Origin: Gemmatimonadota bacterium
GTDB lineage: Bacteria; Gemmatimonadota; Gemmatimonadetes; Longimicrobiales; Gaopeijiaceae
Reading direction: 5' to 3'
Assembly (NCBI GenBank): GCA_022827345.1
Contig: JAJDTB010000009.1
Span: 1 to 64,000 of the forward strand
DNA length: 64,000 bases
Of the stretch, positions 16,406 to 26,027 are shown piece by piece (position 1 is the first letter of the stretch; each line of letters begins with the position of its first letter). A program made the translations under genes and the position numbers. The notes beneath the pieces are model-generated. The model saw only the letters and a program-made list of their open reading frames with translations. It had not been told where the DNA came from and did not search any database.

Positions 16406-17284
16406 ATGATCCCGCGCGAGATCCTGAAGCAGGTCAGGCTGCTCGAAATCTCGACGCGCGGGCTCGTGAACGAGGTGTTCTCGGGCGAGTACCATTCCGT
16501 CTTCAAGGGGCGGGGGATGAGCTTCGCCGAGGTGCGCGAGTACGGCTACGGCGACGACATCCGCGGGATCGACTGGAACGTGACGGCGCGGACGGGCTCG
16601 CCGCATGTGAAGGTGTTCGAGGAGGAACGCGAGCTGACGCTGATGCTGGTCGTGGATGTGAGCGCGTCCGCGCACTTCGGGACGCGGGCGCGGATGAAGT
16701 CGGAGCTGGCTGCCGAGCTCTGCGGCGTGTTGGCGTTCAGCGCGATCAAGAACAACGACAAGGTGGGGCTGATTCTGTTTTCGGACCGGATCGAGCGGTT
16801 CGTGCCGCCGCGGAAGGGGCGACGGCATGCGCTGCGGGTGCTGCGCGAGCTGCTGTATCATCCGGCCGAGGGGAAGGGCACGGACATCGCGGGCGCGCTC
16901 GAATACCTGGCGCGGGTGACGCGGCGGCGCGCGGTGGTGTTTCTCGTGTCGGACTTCCTGGCCGAGGGGTACGAGCGGGCGCTGTCGGTGGCGGCGAGGC
17001 GGCACGACCTGGTGGCGGTGCGGGTGGGCGATGTGCGCGAGGAGGAGGTGCCGCCCATGGGCTTCGTCGAGTTCGAGGACCCGGAGACGGGCGAGCGGGT
17101 GGTGGTGAATACGTCGGCGCGCGCGTTCCAGGAGCGGTTCGGGATGGGGCGGGCGGCGGCGCGGCGGCGGGTGGAGGAGCTGTTCCGGCGCAGCAAGGTG
17201 GACGCGATCGACGTGACGACGGGCGTGCCGTACGAGAAGGCGCTGAGGCGGTTCTTCGAGGAGCGGGGGCGGAGGGTGCGGTGA
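16406..17284 (+). CDS. DUF58 domain protein of the bat operon
   Basis: 292 residues from ATG 16406, with GGAG 11-14 bases upstream. DUF58 proteins accompany MoxR and have a VWA-like fold. The hallmark block GEYHSVFKGRGMSFAEVREY is followed by GDDIRGIDWNVTAR near residues 55-70. A MIDAS-like VVDVSASAHF lies near 87. It probably acts as the cytoplasmic MoxR partner that receives the chaperone activity. The stop TGA at 17282-17284 shares its A with the next ATG, so the two are coupled. An earlier in-frame GTG (16394) is possible. Confidence 0.9.
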   Translation: MIPREILKQVRLLEISTRGLVNEVFSGEYHSVFKGRGMSFAEVREYGYGDDIRGIDWNVTARTGSPHVKVFEEERELTLMLVVDVSASAHFGTRARMKSELAAELCGVLAFSAIKNNDKVGLILFSDRIERFVPPRKGRRHALRVLRELLYHPAEGKGTDIAGALEYLARVTRRRAVVFLVSDFLAEGYERALSVAARRHDLVAVRVGDVREEEVPPMGFVEFEDPETGERVVVNTSARAFQERFGMGRAAARRRVEELFRRSKVDAIDVTTGVPYEKALRRFFEERGRRVR

Positions 17285-18309
17285 TGGTGGGGGCGAAGGC
17301 GGCGCTGGCCGGGGTGTGGGTGGGTGTCGCGGCTCTGGTCGCGGACCCGGGGCCCGCAGCCGCGCAGGATGCCCCCGGCCTGCATCTGGCGATGGAGGTG
17401 GACACAACGATGATCCACCTGGGCGACCCGGTCAGGGTGGGCCTGGCGGTGGATCATCCGGCGGACTGGGTGGTCCACTGGGCCGATTCGCTCGATATCG
17501 CGCCGTTTGAGGTGCTGGAATACGTGGTGTCGGCGCCCGGGGCCTCGCCGGTGGGTGGCGCGGGCGGGGACGGCAGTGCGGCTGGGGCCGGCGGGGCGCG
17601 CTCGGTCGCGGCGCTGACCCTTACCAGCTTCGAGCTGGGTGAGGTGGAGATCCCGCCGATCGAGGTTGCCGTGGCCGCGCCGGACGGGACGGTGCAGACG
17701 CTGCTGACCGATCCGTTCCGCATCGGCGTCGAGAGCGTCGGGCTGGATGAGTCCGGCGACATCCGCGAGATCAAGGCGCCGCTGTCGATTGCGCGGAACT
17801 GGTGGGCGCTGCTGCCCTGGCTGCTCCTCGTCGCGGCGCTGGGGGCGGGCGCCCTCTACCTTCACCGCCGCATGCAGGCGCGGCCCGCCGCCGAGATCCC
17901 GCAGCCGCGGACCCCGCCGCGTCCGCACCACCTGGTCGCGCTGGAGGCGCTCGCCGAACTGGAGCGGTCGTCGCTGCTCGAGCGCGGGCAGGTGAAGCGG
18001 TGGCATGTGCGCGTTTCCGAGATCATCCGCGCCTATGTGGAGGGCCAGCTCGAGGTCCCCGCCCTAGAGATGACCACGGGCGAGGTGGTGTCGGGGCTGC
18101 GCACAGCCGCCCTCGGCGAACGGATCACACACGCCTTCCACGGCTTCCTCTCCCACTGCGACCTGGTGAAGTTCGCGAAGCTGCGGCCTGACGCGGACAG
18201 CTCGCGCGAACTGCTGGGAACGGCGCGCTCGCTGGTGGAGATGACGAGCGGACCGGGGCCGGAGGCCGCGGATGAGGCTGCGGATGAGGGCGCAGGAGAA
18301 CCCCGATGA
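17284..18309 (+). CDS. DUF4381-like membrane protein of the bat operon
   Basis: 341 residues, ATG overlapping the upstream stop (TGATG). A signal peptide (to PAAAQD, about residue 25) precedes a periplasmic beta-sandwich-like region. A glycine-alanine-rich loop (about 85-105) interrupts it. A single transmembrane helix (WWALLPWLLLVAALGAGALY) lies at about 173-195, and a cytoplasmic helical domain follows (ALAELERSSLLERGQVK to the end). This layout is the one seen for the DUF4381-type subunit found between DUF58 and BatA genes. It presumably links the cytoplasmic MoxR/DUF58 pair to the membrane VWA proteins. Its stop overlaps the batA start (ATGA). Confidence 0.75.
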   Translation: MVGAKAALAGVWVGVAALVADPGPAAAQDAPGLHLAMEVDTTMIHLGDPVRVGLAVDHPADWVVHWADSLDIAPFEVLEYVVSAPGASPVGGAGGDGSAAGAGGARSVAALTLTSFELGEVEIPPIEVAVAAPDGTVQTLLTDPFRIGVESVGLDESGDIREIKAPLSIARNWWALLPWLLLVAALGAGALYLHRRMQARPAAEIPQPRTPPRPHHLVALEALAELERSSLLERGQVKRWHVRVSEIIRAYVEGQLEVPALEMTTGEVVSGLRTAALGERITHAFHGFLSHCDLVKFAKLRPDADSSRELLGTARSLVEMTSGPGPEAADEAADEGAGEPR

Positions 18310-19298
18310 TCTTCCGTTTCGAGGATCCCTGGATGCTGCTCCTGCTCGGGGTCGTGCCGTTGCTCGCGTGGTGGCACCTGAAGGCGGGCGGGCGGCAGCG
18401 GGGGTCGCTGACGCACCCGGAAGCGGGAGGGCTGGGACGGGCCGGAGGAGGCAGCGGGCGCTGGCTGCGCCACCTGCCGGCGGCGCTCCGCGGACTCGCC
18501 CTGGTCTGTCTCATCGTCGCATTCGGGCGTCCGCAAACGGGCGTCACGGGCGAGAACGTGGTGTCGGAGGGGATCGACATCGTGCTTGCGCTCGACGTCT
18601 CCAGCTCGATGCTCGCCGAGGATCTGGCGCCCAACCGGCTCGAGGCGGCCAAGGCGGTGGCCGCGGACTTCGTCGAGGGTCGCGGCAACGACCGGATCGG
18701 GCTCGTCATCTTCGCGGGCAAGGCCTTCACGCAGGCGCCGCTGACGCTCGACCACTCGGTGGTCGCGTCGCTCATGGCCGAGCTCGACGTGGGCATCATC
18801 GAGGACGGCACTGCGGTCGGGATGGGGCTTGCCACCGCGGTCAAGCGGCTGCAGGCAAGCGAAGCCGAGTCGAAGGTGGTGATCCTGCTGACCGACGGAC
18901 GCAACAACCGCGGGGAAATCGACCCGATCACGGCGGCGCAGGCAGCGCAGGCGCTGGGGGTGCGCGTCTATACGATTGGCGCGGGCGCGCGCGGCATGGC
19001 CCGGGTCCCGGTGACGGACCGCTTCGGCGGCCGGCGCTACGTTACGACCCGCGTCGACGTGGACGAGCCGGTCCTGCGGGAGACGGCCGAGACCACCGGA
19101 GGCCGCTACTACCGCGCGACGGATCGCGAGAGCCTCGAAGCCATCTGGGCGGAGATCGACGAGTTGGAGACGACGGAGATCCTTGTGAACAACTTCACAA
19201 GCTACGGCGAGCGCTTCCCGGCGCCGCTTGCGGCGGGGCTGATCCTGCTGCTGGCGGAGGTCGTGCTGGCTCGCACCTGGTTGAGGACGCTGCCCTGA
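18306..19298 (+). CDS. batA: VWA-domain membrane protein BatA
   Basis: 330 residues. Two N-terminal transmembrane segments (WMLLLLGVVPLLAWW, and AALRGLALVCLIVAFG at about 60-75) are followed by a von Willebrand A domain. It has the MIDAS motif DVSSS at 97-101, TDGRNNRG near 198, and a C-terminal helix (FPAPLAAGLILLLAEVVLA). Bat proteins were linked to aerotolerance in Bacteroides, hence the name; their molecular activity is not settled. ATG overlaps the previous stop by four bases, and the stop shares a base with batB. Confidence 0.88.
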   Translation: MIFRFEDPWMLLLLGVVPLLAWWHLKAGGRQRGSLTHPEAGGLGRAGGGSGRWLRHLPAALRGLALVCLIVAFGRPQTGVTGENVVSEGIDIVLALDVSSSMLAEDLAPNRLEAAKAVAADFVEGRGNDRIGLVIFAGKAFTQAPLTLDHSVVASLMAELDVGIIEDGTAVGMGLATAVKRLQASEAESKVVILLTDGRNNRGEIDPITAAQAAQALGVRVYTIGAGARGMARVPVTDRFGGRRYVTTRVDVDEPVLRETAETTGGRYYRATDRESLEAIWAEIDELETTEILVNNFTSYGERFPAPLAAGLILLLAEVVLARTWLRTLP

Positions 19299-20326
19299 TG
19301 TTTCGCTTCGGAGCCGGCCTCGCGCTGTGGACGCTGATCCTCGTCCCTCTCCTGGGCGTCCTGTACTGGTACGCCGGCCGCCGCGGCCGCGCGCTGCTCG
19401 ACCGCTTCGGCGAACACGACCTGGTGCGCCGCCTGCGCGCCTCCGTAAACGTCACGGCCGTGCGCTGGAAGGGTGCGCTGGTTCTCGCGGCGGTGGCGCT
19501 CCTCGCGCTCGCGCTCGCCCGCCCCCAGTTCGGCACGCGCGTCGAGACCCTGCGGCAACAGGGCCAGGACGTGATGGTCGCACTGGACGTCTCCCGCTCC
19601 ATGTACGCCGAGGATGTCGCGCCCAACCGTCTCGAACGCGCGAAGATCGAGATCGGCCGCATCATCCAGCGTCTCGACGGGGACCGGATCGGCCTGGTGG
19701 CGTTCGCCGGCGATGCCTTCGTGCAGAGCCCGCTCACGGCCGACTACGGCGCCGCGATGATGTTTCTCACCGCGATGGATCCCACGCTCATGTCCACGCA
19801 GGGCACGGATCTCGCCAGGGCGGTGGTGGTGGCGGTGGAAGCCCTCGAGGAAACGCCGCCCGAGAACAGGATCGTGGTCATCGTGACCGACGGGGAGGAC
19901 CACGAGGGGGGTCTCGCGGAAGCGATCGTCGCGGCGGTCGACGCCCAGGTGACGATCCACACGGTGGGCGTAGGGTCGCCGGAGGGGGTGCCGCTTCCCG
20001 ACGTAGAGGGGATCGAGGCGAGCGGCAGATTCCGGCGCGACGATCAGGGCAATGTCATCACCACCCGCCTGAACGAGACCGCGCTGCAGGACATCGCGCT
20101 CCAGACGGATGGCGAGTACCACCGGATCGGTCAGGGCGCCGGGGGCCTCGGCCGCCTGGTCGAGCGGATCGAGGGCGGGGGCCGCGAGGTTGAATCGCGT
20201 GAAGTCACCCAATTCGAAGAGCAGTATCAGATCTTTCTCGGTGCGGCGTTGCTTCTGCTGATCGTGGAGGTCATCGTACCCGGCAGGCGGAGGCGCAGGA
20301 CCGCGGGTCTGGAGGACACAGCATGA
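19298..20326 (+). CDS. batB: VWA-domain membrane protein BatB
   Basis: 342 residues from ATG 19298, sharing its A with the batA stop. It has the same architecture as BatA: two N-terminal membrane helices (LWTLILVPLLGVLYWYAG and ALVLAAVALLALALARP), a VWA domain with MIDAS DVSRS at 97-101, TDGEDHEGG near 196, and a last helix (IFLGAALLLLIVEVIV). BatA and BatB probably form a complex, and the near-identical spacing of their motifs points to an old duplication. The frame is open further upstream, but that part is the shadow of batA. Confidence 0.88.
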   Translation: MFRFGAGLALWTLILVPLLGVLYWYAGRRGRALLDRFGEHDLVRRLRASVNVTAVRWKGALVLAAVALLALALARPQFGTRVETLRQQGQDVMVALDVSRSMYAEDVAPNRLERAKIEIGRIIQRLDGDRIGLVAFAGDAFVQSPLTADYGAAMMFLTAMDPTLMSTQGTDLARAVVVAVEALEETPPENRIVVIVTDGEDHEGGLAEAIVAAVDAQVTIHTVGVGSPEGVPLPDVEGIEASGRFRRDDQGNVITTRLNETALQDIALQTDGEYHRIGQGAGGLGRLVERIEGGGREVESREVTQFEEQYQIFLGAALLLLIVEVIVPGRRRRRTAGLEDTA

Positions 20327-21111
20327 GATCGGTTGTTTGCGCTGCAGCGGCGACGTTGACGGCGCTGGCTCTGGCCGGGCTCGCCACGGGCCAGGAGGGC
20401 CGCCGCGAAGTCGAAGTCGGCAACCGGCTCTACGACGAGGGCCGCTACCAGGAGGCTCACGCCCGCTACCTGGAGGCACTGGAAAAGGTGCCGGGGCTGC
20501 CGCTCGTGCGCTTCAATGAGGGCAACGCGCTCTACCAGAGCCAGGAATTCCAGCGCGCGATGGAAGCCTTTCTCGAGGCGGCGGAGGGGGCCGATCCCGA
20601 GTGGCAGTCACAGGCCTGGTACAACCTCGGCAACGCGCTGCTCAGGCAGCAGCAGGCGGGGCCCGCCGCCGAGGCGTACAAGCAGGCATTGCGCAGCGAT
20701 CCGCAGGACGTCGACGCGAAGCACAACCTCGAACTCGCGCTCCAGCAGCTCGAGCAGCAGGAGCAGCAGCAGGGCGGCGAGAACCAGGAGGGCGACGAGC
20801 AGAACGAGGACCAGCAGGGAGAAGGCGGGGGACAGGGTCAGCAACCCGAGGGCGGCGAGGAGGGCGAGCAGGAGAACGACCCCTCCCAGGGAGAGGACGG
20901 GCAGCAACAGCAGCCCCGGCCGCAGGACGGCGAGGGTGAGGGCGAGTCGCAGCCGCAGGAGCAGGATGGCGAGGGACAGGCGCAGCAGCCCCCTCCCCGG
21001 ATGACGCCGGAGCAGGCCGAGCGTCTGCTGCAGGCGATCACCGAAGACCCGGGCGAGGTGAACCGGCAGGCGGCTCAGGCGCGTGGGCGCCGGCCGCGGA
21101 AGGACTGGTAG
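20323..21111 (+). CDS. batC: TPR protein BatC with acidic, glutamine-rich tail
   Basis: 262 residues. A signal peptide ends LAGLATGQ. About three tetratricopeptide repeats lie at 25-140 (GNRLYDEGRYQEAHARYLEA; WYNLGNALLRQQQAGPAAEA). Residues 140-225 are a low-complexity stretch almost wholly of Gln, Glu, Gly and Asp, and the end has MTPEQAERLLQAI, the short C-terminal helix seen in BatC. TPRs mediate protein contacts, so it is likely a periplasmic scaffold for BatA/BatB. Its ATG overlaps the batB stop by four bases. Confidence 0.85.
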   Translation: MRSVVCAAAATLTALALAGLATGQEGRREVEVGNRLYDEGRYQEAHARYLEALEKVPGLPLVRFNEGNALYQSQEFQRAMEAFLEAAEGADPEWQSQAWYNLGNALLRQQQAGPAAEAYKQALRSDPQDVDAKHNLELALQQLEQQEQQQGGENQEGDEQNEDQQGEGGGQGQQPEGGEEGEQENDPSQGEDGQQQQPRPQDGEGEGESQPQEQDGEGQAQQPPPRMTPEQAERLLQAITEDPGEVNRQAAQARGRRPRKDW

Positions 21112-21121
21112 GGCCGGCGGA

Positions 21122-22957
21122 ATGACGGGAGTGATTCGATTCGCGGGAGCCCGCGTCGCATTTGCGGGCCTGGTTGCAGCCGCGAGCGTTGCAACAACGC
21201 CCGCCCACGCCCAGGACATCTCCGCCCGCGCCTTCCTCAGCGCGCCCCAGGTCGGCGTCGGCCGCCAGTTCGTGCTCAACGTCGAGGTCTCGGGCACGCA
21301 GCAGCTGGAGCAGGACCCCGTCCTCCCCGACATGGAGGACTTCGCCCGCTTCCTCAGCGCGGGCACGTCCACCTCGATCCAGATCGTGAACGGGCGCACG
21401 AGCATGGCGATCACCTACCAGTACCGCTTCCAGGCCCTCACGGAGGGGACCTTCGAGATCGGGGCCGTCACCGTCACGGCCGGCGACCGGACAGTGACCA
21501 CGGAACCGGTGTCGCTCACGGTATCGGATGCCCCGCCTCCCCCGGCCGCCGGCGCGGAGGCGGTCGATCCCGGCGCCGCGATCACCCCCGAAGACCTCTT
21601 CATCGAGACCCGCGTCTCCAGGACCCGGGCGTTCGAGAACGAACCCGTCGCGGTCGAGTACCAGATCTTCACCCGGGTCCCCGTCCAGTCCTACACCATC
21701 ACGACGCTGCCGCAGGCGACGGGGTTCTGGTCGGAGGAGCTGGAACAGCCCACGTCGCCGCAGGCCGAGCGCGTCGTACGGGACGGCAGCGAATACCTGA
21801 CGGCGACCGTCCGCCGCATGATGCTGTTCCCGACCGGGCCGGGCCCCAAGACGCTGGACCCCCTGAGCGTCGAGGCGCAGGTGCGGGTGCGCGACCGGAG
21901 CGCCTTCGACCCCTTCGGCGACATCTTCGGCCGGTCGAGCCTCTTCGACCGGAGCGTGCCCGTGGTGGTGGCCTCGCGCCCGGTGACGATCGAGGTCGAT
22001 CCCCTTCCGGCGGATGCGCGGCCCGAATCCTTCACCGGGCACGTGGGCAGCCTGGCCGTTTCGGCTTCGGTGGACCGCTCGGCCGTCGAGACCAACGAGG
22101 CGGTGACCCTCCGCGTCGAGTACTCCGGCACCGGCAACCTTCGCACCCTCCCCGCGCCCGACATCGAGTTCCCGGTGGAGTTCGAGGCGTTCCCGCCCGA
22201 GACCAGCGAGCGGATCGCGGAGGGCGGCCGCAGTCTGCAGGGGACCCGAACGCATGAGTACGTACTCATCCCGCGTGTTCCCGGCGAGCTGACCATCCCC
22301 GCGATCGAAGTTGCGTACTTCGACCCCGCGACGGGGCGCTACGGGACATCGCGGTCGCAGCCCCTGGAGGTCACCGTGGCCGGCGACGCGGCGGCGACCG
22401 AGGGCCCCGGCGCCGTTCCGTCGGCCGTCGAGACCATTCGCGAGGAGATCCGCTTCATCCACATCGGGACGCCTCGTTTCGTGCGCACCGACCTCCCGCT
22501 CTACGCAACGGGCGTGTTCTGGGTGATTCTGTTGCTGCCGCTCGTGGTGGCGGGCGGGGCGCTGGCGCTGCGGCGGCACCGCGACCGCCTCGAGGGCGAT
22601 GTCGCCTATGCGCGGGTGCGGCGGGCCAGCCGGATGGCGAAGAAGCGGCTCGCCCGGGCGCGCGGCCTGGCCGGCGGCGACCCGCGCGAGTTCTACGCCG
22701 AGGTCGCGGGTTCGCTGCAGGGACTGCTCGCGGACAAACTGAACATCGCCGAGGCGGGACTGGTGCGCGAAGAAGCCGGGCGGATCGCAGCGCGACGCGG
22801 CGCATCCCCGGAAACGCTGGAACGCCTCTTCGCGTGCCTCGACGACTGCGACCGTCAGCGATTCGCTCCGGCCGGCGCGGAAAGAGAGCCGCCCGAACGG
22901 GTCCTGGAGCGCGCGGCGGCCATCATGGGCGACCTGGCGCGGGAGCTTTCGCGATGA
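21122..22957 (+). CDS. batD: BatD oxygen-tolerance protein
   Basis: 611 residues from ATG 21122, with GGCGG just upstream. The signal peptide ends TTPAHAQ. The mature protein has repeated Ig-like beta domains (QFVLNVEVSGTQQLEQDPVL; TNEAVTLRVEYSGTGNLRTL). A transmembrane helix lies at about 461-485 (GVFWVILLLPLVVAGGALAL), and a basic helical cytoplasmic tail ends the chain. Length and layout agree with the BatD family. It is the longest subunit of the aerotolerance complex and probably spans the periplasm. Its stop overlaps the batE ATG. Confidence 0.88.
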   Translation: MTGVIRFAGARVAFAGLVAAASVATTPAHAQDISARAFLSAPQVGVGRQFVLNVEVSGTQQLEQDPVLPDMEDFARFLSAGTSTSIQIVNGRTSMAITYQYRFQALTEGTFEIGAVTVTAGDRTVTTEPVSLTVSDAPPPPAAGAEAVDPGAAITPEDLFIETRVSRTRAFENEPVAVEYQIFTRVPVQSYTITTLPQATGFWSEELEQPTSPQAERVVRDGSEYLTATVRRMMLFPTGPGPKTLDPLSVEAQVRVRDRSAFDPFGDIFGRSSLFDRSVPVVVASRPVTIEVDPLPADARPESFTGHVGSLAVSASVDRSAVETNEAVTLRVEYSGTGNLRTLPAPDIEFPVEFEAFPPETSERIAEGGRSLQGTRTHEYVLIPRVPGELTIPAIEVAYFDPATGRYGTSRSQPLEVTVAGDAAATEGPGAVPSAVETIREEIRFIHIGTPRFVRTDLPLYATGVFWVILLLPLVVAGGALALRRHRDRLEGDVAYARVRRASRMAKKRLARARGLAGGDPREFYAEVAGSLQGLLADKLNIAEAGLVREEAGRIAARRGASPETLERLFACLDDCDRQRFAPAGAEREPPERVLERAAAIMGDLARELSR

Positions 22958-23817
22958 GGGGCGGCCGCTTACCCGCGGACCGGCGACCCACGGCGGCCGC
23001 TCCGGCGCGGCCGGCTCGCATGCTGCGCGCGGCAGGCGTCATCGGCGCCGCCGTCCTTGCGGCCGCGGCCTTCGCTCCATCCGCCCTCGCCCCCACGCCG
23101 GCCGCAGCCCTCTCCACCCCTCAGGACGCCCTCTTCGACGAGGGCAACCGCCTCTACCAGGATGGCGATTTCGGCGGCGCGGCCGCGAGCTACGAGGCCA
23201 TCCTCGCGGGCGGCTTCGAGTCGGCCGAGGTCTACTACAACCTGGGCAACGCGCACTTCCGCCTCGGCTCGGTGGGTCTGGCCGTCCTCAACTACGAGCG
23301 TGCCGCGCGCCTCGACCCCCGCAGCGGGGACATCCAGGCGAACCTGGAACTGGTCGGCCAGATGCTGCAGGACCGGATCGAGCCCCTGCCGCGCTTCTGG
23401 GTGCTTTCCGTCATCGACTGGTGGATGACGCTGATTCCGCGGGAACGGCTCGGGCCGCTCGTCGCCCTCTGCTACCTCGCACTCGGGGTGGCCACGGTGC
23501 TCCTGGTGCTGGGACGGCCGCGCGGCTGGCACTCGGCGCTCCGGCGAGCGGTGTATGCGTCGCTCGCCGCGACTGTCCTGCTCGGCGGCACCCTTCTCGC
23601 GCGCGAAACGGGGCTGGGCCAGCCTGAGGAAGCCGTGGTGATGGCCTCCGAGGCGCGGGTCCTGAGCGCTCCCTCCGAAGAAGGCGGACTGACGGTGTTC
23701 ACCGTCCACGAGGGCACCAGGGTGCGGATCGACCGCCGCGCCGAGGACTGGGCCGAAATCGTCCTGGCGGACGGAAAGGTGGGCTGGCTGCCGCTGGCGG
23801 CGATAGAGATCATCTGA
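22954..23817 (+). CDS. batE: BatE-like TPR and SH3-domain protein
   Basis: 287 residues; ATG 22954 overlaps the batD stop (ATGA). A long N-terminal region with a hydrophobic signal or anchor (about 25-50) leads into TPRs (EGNRLYQDGDFGGAAASYEA; VYYNLGNAHFRLGS) at about 58-130. Two membrane helices follow (LGPLVALCYLALGVATVLLV; AVYASLAATVLLGGTLL). The end is a bacterial SH3-like domain (VMASEARVLSAPSEEGGL to GKVGWLPLAAIEII). This order is typical of BatE. It is the last operon gene and converges with the TonB receptor gene across a 6-bp gap, with no terminator hairpin apparent between. Confidence 0.85.
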   Translation: MRGGRLPADRRPTAAAPARPARMLRAAGVIGAAVLAAAAFAPSALAPTPAAALSTPQDALFDEGNRLYQDGDFGGAAASYEAILAGGFESAEVYYNLGNAHFRLGSVGLAVLNYERAARLDPRSGDIQANLELVGQMLQDRIEPLPRFWVLSVIDWWMTLIPRERLGPLVALCYLALGVATVLLVLGRPRGWHSALRRAVYASLAATVLLGGTLLARETGLGQPEEAVVMASEARVLSAPSEEGGLTVFTVHEGTRVRIDRRAEDWAEIVLADGKVGWLPLAAIEII

Positions 23818-23823
23818 AGATCA

Positions 23824-25914
23824 TCAGCGGATGTTGAACTGGATCCGTAGCGTCCGTCCCGGCTGAGGTAGGCCACACTGATCCAGCACCGTCGAGTCGG
23901 TGAGGTTGGCGACTCCGATGGTCCCCGCAATCCGCCGGCCGGCCCCGGGCCCTCCGACGGAGAATACCCGTCCCGCTTCGAGGTCGACGGTGGCGCTGGA
24001 GTCCATCCTGTCGAGGCCGGCGACTTCGACGTTCTCGCAGTACTGGACGCCCCGGTAGCGCACGAAGCTCGTGACGTTCACGTCCCTGGGGGCGAGCAGG
24101 CCCAGATTCAGCGTGCCCGACACGGCCGGCTCGTACTCCGCGCGCTCGTCCCCGCCCGGAAGGGACGGGTCCTTGATCCGGACCTGCTTCAGCGTCAGGT
24201 CCCCGCCGAACCTGAAGCGCCCGCGAGTCCCCGCGGCAAGAAGCTCCAGGCCGGTGGATCGCACTTCGTCCCTGTTGACGCGCTTGAACCGCGTGCCTTC
24301 CGGTGTGACGGCGCTGGTCCGCACGATGCCGTCGCCCAGGCGCTGGTGGAAGGCGACCACCTGAAACCGGTCCGCCCCCGCGGTCACGGTGACTCCCGCT
24401 TCGCCGGCCTTCAGGCTCTCTGGCATCAGCTCCGGATTCGGCTCGAAGCGGCCCAGGGCCCCCGAGTACAGCTCGCGCAGCGACGGAAAGCGGGTGCGGC
24501 GGCTGTACCCGGCGTGATAGAGGACGTTTCCGCCCGACCCCAGCACGGTAAAGCCCGTCCGCATCCCCCAGTCCCAGATCGAAGCCAGGGCGGGTTTGTC
24601 GCCCGACAGCGGCGTGTCCGACCCGTCCAGCGAGGCTCCCAGGGTCCACATGGCGCTGCCGCCCCGCGTGCCGGGAAGGTCCCAGTTCCCGAGCTCGAAC
24701 TCGCTCCCCAGACTCCACAGGCGCTGCTGGTAGTCGAAGGCCTGGCCGTCCGCGAAGGCTTCGGCGTGACTGACGCTGGCGATGGTCAGGGCGCTTCGCA
24801 GATCGGCGCTCGGACTGAAGCGGTGATCGCCGACCAGGCGCCCGGTCACCGTGGTCGTGGTCCCGGTCTCGCCGTCCACGATGTCGCGGAAGGCACTCGA
24901 TCCGTATTCCTCGATCTCGATCGAGGTGCGATCGATGCCCAGGGTGGCTTCCAGGTCGCCGCTTCCGGAGCCGGTCTGCCATTGGCCCGTACCTCCGGAC
25001 ATCGCGATCAGCAGCCGGCTCTGGTCGGGATAGCGCCATAGCCGCGGATCGGTGACATGCGCCTCGGGGGGAACGCCGCGCTCGCCGTCGGAGGCGGTGA
25101 GCAGGGTGGAAAACCACGACCCGCGATCCCCGTCGTACCGCATGGCGAGAAAACCGTCCGCCAATCGTCGGTCGGAGTTCAGCCGCAGCCCGTTATCGCC
25201 GGTCAGGAGATCGGGACTCAGCCGCGGGTGGGACAGCGCGCTGTTCGGCAGCTGGACACCGGGATTGTTGCGGTACCCCGCACCGGCCTTGAGGACCCAG
25301 CTGGCCGACTGGCCCGCGATCGACGTCCCGACCGTGGCGTTCATGCTGCTTCCGCCCTGCTGGTCGATCGAAAAGGCACCGGTAAACGGCTGGACCGCCG
25401 ATTGCTGCCAGGGCTCGCGGGCGACGTTGAACTCGAGCGCGCCGCCCAGGACGTTGGGCCCGTGCGTCATCGACGAGAGGCCGCGCAGCAGGGTGACCGA
25501 CCGAACGGCCGTAAGGGGGATGACCGACAGGTCGGTGCGGTGGTCCCAGCCGAGCGTAATCGGTACGCCGTCGACGAGGATCGCGATCTGACGGTCGTCG
25601 GCGCCGCGAAAGTCCGGCTGTACTTCGCCGCGCGAATTGGCGCGCACCTGGATGAGGGGCATGCGGCGCAGGAACTCCTCGGCCGTGGGCGCAGCCACCA
25701 CGCTCAGGGAGTCGGTGGCGATCTCGACGGCGCTGGTGCCGCCGGTGGTGGTGGATGGGCGGGGAACCTCCACGCGCAGTCCGCGCAGCCGCATGACGGA
25801 GGTCGTATCCTGCGCGCGCACCGGGAGGACGGGGGAGCCGGCCACGAGCAGAACCGGGAGCAGCAGCGAACGGGTCGCCCTGCTCCCAAACACCTTCGCC
25901 CAAGCGCCGATCAT
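23824..25914 (-). CDS. TonB-dependent receptor
   Basis: 696 residues from ATG 25914. A signal peptide ends VLPVRAQ. A short TonB-box region precedes the plug domain (EFLRRMPLIQVR, then RQIAILVDGVPITLGWDHRT and GPNVLGGALEFNV, about 70-175). The remaining 500 residues form the 22-stranded barrel and end LRIQFNIR. These outer-membrane channels import siderophores, cobalamin, nickel or large nutrients using TonB energy. The substrate is not evident: no transporter or carrier gene is adjacent. The reading frame stays open far upstream through the transketolase gene, but the signal peptide fixes the start. Confidence 0.9.
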   Translation of the reverse strand: MIGAWAKVFGSRATRSLLLPVLLVAGSPVLPVRAQDTTSVMRLRGLRVEVPRPSTTTGGTSAVEIATDSLSVVAAPTAEEFLRRMPLIQVRANSRGEVQPDFRGADDRQIAILVDGVPITLGWDHRTDLSVIPLTAVRSVTLLRGLSSMTHGPNVLGGALEFNVAREPWQQSAVQPFTGAFSIDQQGGSSMNATVGTSIAGQSASWVLKAGAGYRNNPGVQLPNSALSHPRLSPDLLTGDNGLRLNSDRRLADGFLAMRYDGDRGSWFSTLLTASDGERGVPPEAHVTDPRLWRYPDQSRLLIAMSGGTGQWQTGSGSGDLEATLGIDRTSIEIEEYGSSAFRDIVDGETGTTTTVTGRLVGDHRFSPSADLRSALTIASVSHAEAFADGQAFDYQQRLWSLGSEFELGNWDLPGTRGGSAMWTLGASLDGSDTPLSGDKPALASIWDWGMRTGFTVLGSGGNVLYHAGYSRRTRFPSLRELYSGALGRFEPNPELMPESLKAGEAGVTVTAGADRFQVVAFHQRLGDGIVRTSAVTPEGTRFKRVNRDEVRSTGLELLAAGTRGRFRFGGDLTLKQVRIKDPSLPGGDERAEYEPAVSGTLNLGLLAPRDVNVTSFVRYRGVQYCENVEVAGLDRMDSSATVDLEAGRVFSVGGPGAGRRIAGTIGVANLTDSTVLDQCGLPQPGRTLRIQFNIR

Positions 25915-26027
25915 ATTCCGTTGGCCGTTCCTGTTCGCAGTGTCGTCACACAATGCCTCGCGCCCCTTTGGACCCCCGAGCCGCGCAAAACGTTCGGGAC
26001 GATCCAGCAGGGTTTCGGGGGGCAAGG